From the NCBI RefSeq assembly GCF_049747295.1, contig NZ_JBMHJM010000001.1, positions 4,836,001 to 4,900,000 on the forward strand: a DNA stretch of 64,000 bases, in the 5' to 3' direction. Source of the stretch: Afipia sp049747295. Lineage in GTDB: Bacteria; Pseudomonadota; Alphaproteobacteria; Rhizobiales; Xanthobacteraceae. Shown here piece after piece: positions 58,948 to 64,000 of this stretch. The first letter of the stretch is position 1; each line of letters starts with the position of its first letter. The translations under genes and the position numbers were made by a program. Below the pieces are notes generated by a model. That model was not told the origin of the DNA, searched no databases, and saw only the letters and a program-made list of their open reading frames with translations.

Positions 58948-59838
58948 ATGGAAATGCACCAGATACGCTACTTCCTCAAAGCGGGGGAGACGCTGAATTT
59001 CACGCGCGCCGCCGAGCAGTGTGGCGTGAGTGTGCCCTCGCTCAGCCGCGCGATCCGGCAATTGGAAGAAGAGTTGGGCGGGCAACTCTTCCGGCGCGAG
59101 CGACACCTGACGCATCTGACCGATCTCGGCCGCCTGATGCTCGAGCATTTTTCTGTCATGAGCAGTGCCGCCGACGCGGCTAAACGCGAGGCCAGGGATT
59201 ATACCAGGCTCGCGGGTTCGCGGTTGAAGCTCGGGATATTTGCATCGATCGGCGCAAGCGTGCTGACCGGCTATCTCACCGCTCTGCGGGATCAGGCGCC
59301 CGATCTCGAACTCCACATCTGGGAAGCCAATTGCGAAGAGCTGGAAGGTGCGCTGCTCAGCGGAGAAATCGACATCGCTCTGACCAGTTCGCCTGAGTTG
59401 GACGAGCGAATCCGTGTGGTGCCGCTGTTTCGGGAGGCATTCTATATCTCGTTTGCTGCCGGCCACCGCTTCAGCGAAATGACAGCGGTGTCGATGCGCG
59501 AGCTTGAGGGCGAGGATTACATTAAGCGGCTGCACTGCGAATTTCCCTCGAACCTTGCCCGGCTTGGCGTCGCCAAGCCCTATAATGCCGTGAACGTGCG
59601 CTATGTCGGCGAGCGCGAAGACTGGATCCAGTCGCTGGTCCGGGCAGGACTCGGTTGCGCCGTGATGCCTGAAAACCTGCCGCTGTTGCCGGGGCTCGAG
59701 ATGCGCCCACTGGTCGATCCGGAAGTATTCCGGCAGATCAGCATGGCAACGGTCGCGGGCCGGCCGCACAGCCCCGCAGTCGCGGCGGCTGTTGCAGCTA
59801 CTCAGCACTACCGTTGGCCGGATTGCCGCGCCGGTTAG
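58948..59838 (+). CDS. LysR family transcriptional regulator
   Basis: 296 residues from ATG 58948 (MEMHQIRYFLKAGETLNFTR); AGGGG precedes it. The N-terminal winged helix is standard (FTRAAEQCGVSVPSLSRAIRQLEEELGGQLFRR), followed by the two-lobed effector domain (KLGIFASIGASVLTGYLTAL, IDIALTSSPELDERIRVVPLF, GLGCAVMPENLPLLPGLEM). The DNA-binding part resembles the family that controls aromatic degradation or oxidative genes but no target is adjacent: neighbours are a CPBP protease and an autotransporter on the same strand. Effector and regulon unknown. Confidence 0.94.
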   Translation: MEMHQIRYFLKAGETLNFTRAAEQCGVSVPSLSRAIRQLEEELGGQLFRRERHLTHLTDLGRLMLEHFSVMSSAADAAKREARDYTRLAGSRLKLGIFASIGASVLTGYLTALRDQAPDLELHIWEANCEELEGALLSGEIDIALTSSPELDERIRVVPLFREAFYISFAAGHRFSEMTAVSMRELEGEDYIKRLHCEFPSNLARLGVAKPYNAVNVRYVGEREDWIQSLVRAGLGCAVMPENLPLLPGLEMRPLVDPEVFRQISMATVAGRPHSPAVAAAVAATQHYRWPDCRAG

Positions 59839-60069
59839 AGCTCGACCACCTGAGTGCAATGGTCCGCGTTACGCGCAAGCTCATGACTTGTTAGCCAAAC
59901 AGCGGCTGTCCGGGGGCGACAGGAAACCTCAATCTCCCTATCAAGCGCCGCCTTCGGTTCGCCGGGCAGCGTAACCGTAAATATCGCTCTGCCTTCGGGA
60001 CCTTGGCTTTTGCCACGGGTGTCGGCGAGCGTGGACTTGTTGCGCGCGAGCGACTGCGAGAGGGGTGAA
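59839..60069. other. Intergenic region before the autotransporter gene
   Basis: 231 bases with no supported gene. A minus-strand open frame across 59835-60272 is a shadow of the autotransporter start. No obvious terminator for the LysR gene; the autotransporter promoter is presumably here. Confidence 0.4.
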
Positions 60070-63000
60070 ATGCGGGGAGAGACAATCCTTCTTCGGGGGG
60101 GTATCGGGTTGTCAAAAGGAATGCTCTGGACGACAAGCTCATTTGTCATATTTCCGGGGAGGCTGGCGGCCTTCGCGCTTGCCGTCGCTCTTGCGCTGCC
60201 GTCCGGCGCAGCGCGTGCGCAGGATGCGACCTGGATCGGCGGCGTATCCGGCGACGTCAGCGACCCTGCCAACTGGGCGGGCGGAGCCGTTCCGACCGGA
60301 ATGGCTTATTTCGGCGCGTCGGGTAGTACAAACCTGTCGTCATCCTTGCCCTTTGGCACTCTTACTATGCGGGGCTGGACGTTCGATGCCAGCGCGCCGA
60401 ACTACTCCTACGACGTGACCCTCCCTGTCTCCCTGCTTCTCTCCGGCGCCGGTATCATCAATAACGGAAGCAACACCGTTACCCTCAGCAATGATTATTT
60501 TCTGACCTTTTCGAACGCCGCGACGGCGGGGAATGTCGTCATCAACAACAGCGGCAACGGTGCTGTCTCCTTCGAGTCGCACTCAACCGCCGATAACGCC
60601 ATAATCAACAATCTGACATCCACGGCTGTTGTCGGCTTCAATGCCAGCCAGCTTGGCCACGCCGCCATCGTCAATGACGGCACCCTCGATATTGGAGGGG
60701 GGAGCAACGCTGAAAACGCCAGCATCACCAACAACCATATCGTCAATTTCACCGGCAGCAGCACCGGGGGCGACGCGACGATCCAGAACAACAACGGGGG
60801 TGTCATCAATTTCGGCAACACCAGCACGGGCGGCAACGCTGTCATCACGAACAATGCCGGGGCGGTCGTCGACTTCTCGGGGAGCAGCGGCCCGAATAGC
60901 GATCACAAGCTCAGCATTGGCGCGATCATCGGCGACGGCAATGTCTATCTGGGCAGCAATGCGCTCTCTATCGGCGGCAACAACCAGGATACGACGCTGA
61001 GTGGTGCCGTCAGCGACTGCGGCGCGAGCGGGAACGATTGCCAGAACGCTGGCGCCGTCGGCGGATCGTTGGTCAAGACCGGAACAGGTACGCTGACGAT
61101 CACGAGCGCCAACACCTATACCGGCGGCACGACGATCAGCGCGGGAACGGTGCAGATCGGTGATGCGATGACGGCTGGCAGCATCGTCGGCAGCGTGAAC
61201 GTCGGAAGCGGGACGACGTTCAGCGCCGTCAACGGGAACCTGAGCGGGATTCAGCGTATCAATAATTCCGGTGTCACGGAGTTTCACGGCAACACGAATC
61301 CCATCAATGCTTTCATCACGAACGATGCGGGCGGCGTGGTCGATTTCGCCGGGAGCACGGGTCCCGCAGGTGACGGTAAGCTCAACGCCGCGAGTCTTGC
61401 GGGCGCCGGCAATTTCTATCTGGGCAGTAATACCCTCACGCTCAACGATGGCTTCAACACGACGGTCAGTGGCGTCATCAGCGATTGCGGCGCAGGCGGG
61501 ACCGCTTGCAACACGCCCGGAGCGACCGGCGGCGCGCTGGTGAAGGCGGGAAGTGGCGCGCTGACGCTCATCGGCGCCAACACCTACACCGGCGGCACGA
61601 CGGTCAATGGCGGATTGCTGGTGCTGGGGGATGCCACGGCCAAGGGCAGCATCGTCGACAACGTGACGGTCGGCCCAGTCGGCACTCTTCAACTGATCAA
61701 CACCGATCTGGGCGCGGTGACCAGCATCGACAATGCAGGTCTTGTGTTCTTCAGAAATAGCACCAGCGCCAGCAATGTCGCCCTGAACAACAGCAATTTC
61801 ATGTCGTTCCTGGACACGAGCACTGCGGGCAACGCAGCGATCACCAACAGCGGTATGCTTTTCTTCAGCAACACCAGCACGGCCGGCAATGCAGCGATCA
61901 CGAACAATGCAGGTGGTAAGGTCGATTTCTCCGCCAGCAGCGGACCCAACGGTGACCACAAGCTGAGCGCCGGTTCGATTGCGGGTGCCGGAGACTTTTA
62001 CCTCGGCGGCAACGCGTTGACTGTCGGTGGCAACAACCAAAGCACGGTGGTCAGCGGTATAATCAGCGACTGCGGTGCGGGCGGCAACGCGTGTTCCGCT
62101 TCCGGGGCGACTGGCGGCATGCTCGTCAAGGCCGGGACCGGCGACCTGACGCTGTCCGGCGCCAATTCTTATAGCGGCGGCACGTGGGTCGCCGCGGGGA
62201 CATTGAGTCTGGCGAATAACGACGCGCTTGGGACCGGGGCCGTGATGCTCGATCCCAACACGACGCTGCACCTTGCGGGCGTGCAGATTGCCAACACCGT
62301 CAATGTCTGGGGCGATCCGAATATTGCCGTCACCGGCGCGAACTCGCTGAACAGCATTGCCGGCTCCGGCGACATCAACATCCTTGGCACATCCGCCAGT
62401 GCGACCACAGACGTGCTCACGCTGAACGGCCCGAACACCTACACCGCGGACACCTTCGTCGGCAATGGAACGGCGAGTGCTGCGGCGACCTTGAAGGGCG
62501 GCGGAGCCAATGCATTGAGTGCCAATTCGACGACAACGGTGACGGCGAACAGTGTCCTGGACCTCAATGGCTTCGATCAGGCGATCGGCGCGCTGGCTGG
62601 AGCCGGGACGGTCACCAACGGCGGTGGGAGTGCGGCGACGCTGACAGCCAACGGCAACAACAGCTCAACGATCTTCAGTGGTGTTATTGAGAATGGCAGT
62701 GCGCCGACGGCGTTGACCAAGGCTGGCACCGGCACGCTGGTGCTCTCGGGCACCAACACTTTCACCGGTGCAACGACGGTCAACGCTGGACGCTTGATGA
62801 TCGATGGCTCGATCGTGTCGTCAAGTGGAGTCCAAGTGAACGCGGGCGGATCAGTCGGGGGCTCAGGTTTTCTCCCGTCAACGGTAGTTGCCGGCGGTGG
62901 CACGCTGGCCCCCGGCAGTACCACCACGGCTCTGACAGTGAATGGCAATCTGATGTTCGACACCGGCGCGACATACGCCGTACAGGTTTCGCCGACAGCA

Positions 63001-64000
63001 GCCGGGCACACGGACATCACCGGGACGGCAAACCTCGCCGGCACCGCCTATGTCAGTTTTGCTTCCGGAAATTATACGAAGGGCAATTATACTCTTCTTT
63101 CTGCGGCTGGTGGATTGGGCGGCACGACATTCGATACGCTGCAGACAAGCATGCCAGGTTTCGTCACCTCGCTCGGTTACACGGCCAACGACGCGGTGCT
63201 GATGATCTCGTCGGCGGTTCTCGGCGCAGGGCAGGGGCTTGGGCGTAACCAGCAGAACGTCGCCAATACGATCAATGATTACTTCAACAACGGCGGTATG
63301 CTGCCCCCCAGTTTCTCCAATTTCTTCAGTCTCAGCGGGAGCCGTCTTGGCGATGCGCTGTCGCAGGCTTCAGGAGAGGCGGCAACGGGCGCGCAGCAGG
63401 GCGCATTCCAGCTCATGAACAGGTTTTTCGGGGTCATGCTCGATCCCACGGTGGGCGGCACGGGACAGGCCGGCGGACCGGCGCTCGGTTTCGCCGCGGA
63501 GCGCGACATGTCGCCTGATGTTGCTCGCGCTTATGCTTCCGTGTTCAAGTCAGCGATCAAAGAACCGCAATCCTTCGAGCCACGGTGGAATATATGGGCT
63601 TCCGGCTTCGGCGGCTCCAGCAAAACCGGCGGAGATATCGCATCCGGCTCGCATGATAGCACTGCGCGTATCTATGGCTCTGCCGGCGGAGCCGACTATC
63701 ACTTCTCGCCTGACACCGCCGTGGGCTTTGCTTTTGCCGGAGCTGGTACCAGCTGGGGGCTTGCCGGTGGGCTCGGTGGCGGCAAAAGCGATGCCTTTCA
63801 GGCGGGGCTCTACGGTTCGAGGCGATGGGGAAGCGCCTATGCGTCCGCCGCGTTCGCATTTGCCAACCACTGGATGTCGACCGACCGTTATGCATTGGCC
63901 GGCGACCATCTCACGGGAAACTTCGGTGCGCAGAGCTACGGCGGGCGGCTGGAAAGCGGCTATCGCTTCACGACGCTGTTTGGTGGTATCACGCCATATG
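60070..64000 (+). CDS. Autotransporter (type Va secretion) with PATR repeats, C-terminus beyond window
   Basis: Open frame of 1310 codons from ATG 60070 (GAGAGGGG upstream; ATG 60121 is an alternative), running off the window. Signal peptide 1-50, cleavage after AARA. The passenger is Gly/Asn/Thr/Ser-rich, as expected for a beta-helix: it starts DATWIGGVSGDVSDPANWAG, and has passenger-associated repeats such as ANTYTGGTT and TNTFTGATT. Three modules of about 105 residues (around 255-360, 413-520, 607-710) each hold a close Cys pair (SDCGASGNDC, SDCGAGGTAC, SDCGAGGNAC). From about residue 1170 (PRWNIWASGFGG) the translocator beta-barrel begins; its end is missing. Probable surface adhesin or enzyme; role unknown. 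Confidence 0.92.
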   Translation, partial: MRGETILLRGGIGLSKGMLWTTSSFVIFPGRLAAFALAVALALPSGAARAQDATWIGGVSGDVSDPANWAGGAVPTGMAYFGASGSTNLSSSLPFGTLTMRGWTFDASAPNYSYDVTLPVSLLLSGAGIINNGSNTVTLSNDYFLTFSNAATAGNVVINNSGNGAVSFESHSTADNAIINNLTSTAVVGFNASQLGHAAIVNDGTLDIGGGSNAENASITNNHIVNFTGSSTGGDATIQNNNGGVINFGNTSTGGNAVITNNAGAVVDFSGSSGPNSDHKLSIGAIIGDGNVYLGSNALSIGGNNQDTTLSGAVSDCGASGNDCQNAGAVGGSLVKTGTGTLTITSANTYTGGTTISAGTVQIGDAMTAGSIVGSVNVGSGTTFSAVNGNLSGIQRINNSGVTEFHGNTNPINAFITNDAGGVVDFAGSTGPAGDGKLNAASLAGAGNFYLGSNTLTLNDGFNTTVSGVISDCGAGGTACNTPGATGGALVKAGSGALTLIGANTYTGGTTVNGGLLVLGDATAKGSIVDNVTVGPVGTLQLINTDLGAVTSIDNAGLVFFRNSTSASNVALNNSNFMSFLDTSTAGNAAITNSGMLFFSNTSTAGNAAITNNAGGKVDFSASSGPNGDHKLSAGSIAGAGDFYLGGNALTVGGNNQSTVVSGIISDCGAGGNACSASGATGGMLVKAGTGDLTLSGANSYSGGTWVAAGTLSLANNDALGTGAVMLDPNTTLHLAGVQIANTVNVWGDPNIAVTGANSLNSIAGSGDINILGTSASATTDVLTLNGPNTYTADTFVGNGTASAAATLKGGGANALSANSTTTVTANSVLDLNGFDQAIGALAGAGTVTNGGGSAATLTANGNNSSTIFSGVIENGSAPTALTKAGTGTLVLSGTNTFTGATTVNAGRLMIDGSIVSSSGVQVNAGGSVGGSGFLPSTVVAGGGTLAPGSTTTALTVNGNLMFDTGATYAVQVSPTAAGHTDITGTANLAGTAYVSFASGNYTKGNYTLLSAAGGLGGTTFDTLQTSMPGFVTSLGYTANDAVLMISSAVLGAGQGLGRNQQNVANTINDYFNNGGMLPPSFSNFFSLSGSRLGDALSQASGEAATGAQQGAFQLMNRFFGVMLDPTVGGTGQAGGPALGFAAERDMSPDVARAYASVFKSAIKEPQSFEPRWNIWASGFGGSSKTGGDIASGSHDSTARIYGSAGGADYHFSPDTAVGFAFAGAGTSWGLAGGLGGGKSDAFQAGLYGSRRWGSAYASAAFAFANHWMSTDRYALAGDHLTGNFGAQSYGGRLESGYRFTTLFGGITPY

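Noticed and set aside
60583..62271. A 562-codon minus-strand frame opposite the autotransporter passenger.
   Set aside because: It mirrors the repetitive Gly/Asn/Thr codons of the passenger. The plus-strand frame has signal peptide, PATR repeats and the beta-barrel start.

Overview
The window is about 62 percent G+C, densely coded chromosomal DNA of an alphaproteobacterium, almost certainly of the Bradyrhizobium/Afipia/Rhodopseudomonas group (Nitrobacteraceae). The basis for this is the MipZ, DivK and PleD cell-cycle proteins, the ClpS/ClpA pair, DUF1489, DUF3572, EipB and DUF599 proteins, a 113-residue phasin, and the block pyrB - pyrC-like - plsY - dprA - topA - rnr. I name no species. I see no rRNA, tRNA, CRISPR array, prophage or insertion sequence with a transposase.

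Layout. 1-4 kb: membrane and small conserved proteins, a glutathione S-transferase and two copies of a composite palindromic repeat. 4-9 kb: panC converging on DUF1489 and facing away from mipZ, an exported alpha/beta hydrolase, and a CNNM/CorC-type membrane protein. 9-18 kb: a VWA protein and a J-domain membrane protein, a secreted phosphoesterase, a D,D-carboxypeptidase with a SPOR domain, a phasin behind a well-formed promoter with two matching dyads, and an orphan TadG-like VWA protein. 18-24 kb: clpS-clpA, a lytic transglycosylase, azlCD. 24-33 kb: a TctC-type binding protein, a five-gene minus-strand run (ridA, GDPD, GNAT, FUSC, HIT), eipB, dinB and a DUF3572 gene. 32.5-36 kb: divK-pleD and a HAMP adenylate cyclase, so both c-di-GMP and cAMP signalling are encoded here.

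36-40 kb: a minus-strand unit of an Rrf2 regulator, two NADH-dehydrogenase-like flavoproteins and a cupin broken by a frameshift. A near-perfect dyad overlies the predicted -10 box of the regulator. 40-49 kb: rpmG, a flavin monooxygenase, a TonB/TolA-like protein, then topA-rnr-DUF983-NUDIX as one tightly packed operon. 49.8-51.1 kb: a divergent HxlR regulator and SDR oxidoreductase with their own operator palindrome, sitting inside the pyr/dprA/topA block. 51-55 kb: pyrB, a dihydroorotase homologue that lacks the metal-binding HxH motif, plsY and dprA. 55-60 kb: VanX-like dipeptidase, AidB-like acyl-CoA dehydrogenase, CPBP protease and a LysR regulator. From 60 kb to the edge: the first 1310 residues of a large autotransporter whose passenger has three homologous modules, each with a close cysteine pair.

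Most notable signals: (1) a composite, double-hairpin repeat of about 165 bp present five times in both orientations, with conserved loops and spacer; (2) the catalytically defective PyrC-like protein beside PyrB; (3) operator-like dyads at the phasin, rrf2 and hxlR/SDR promoters; (4) two GANTC sites just upstream of mipZ; (5) the modular cysteine-pair autotransporter.
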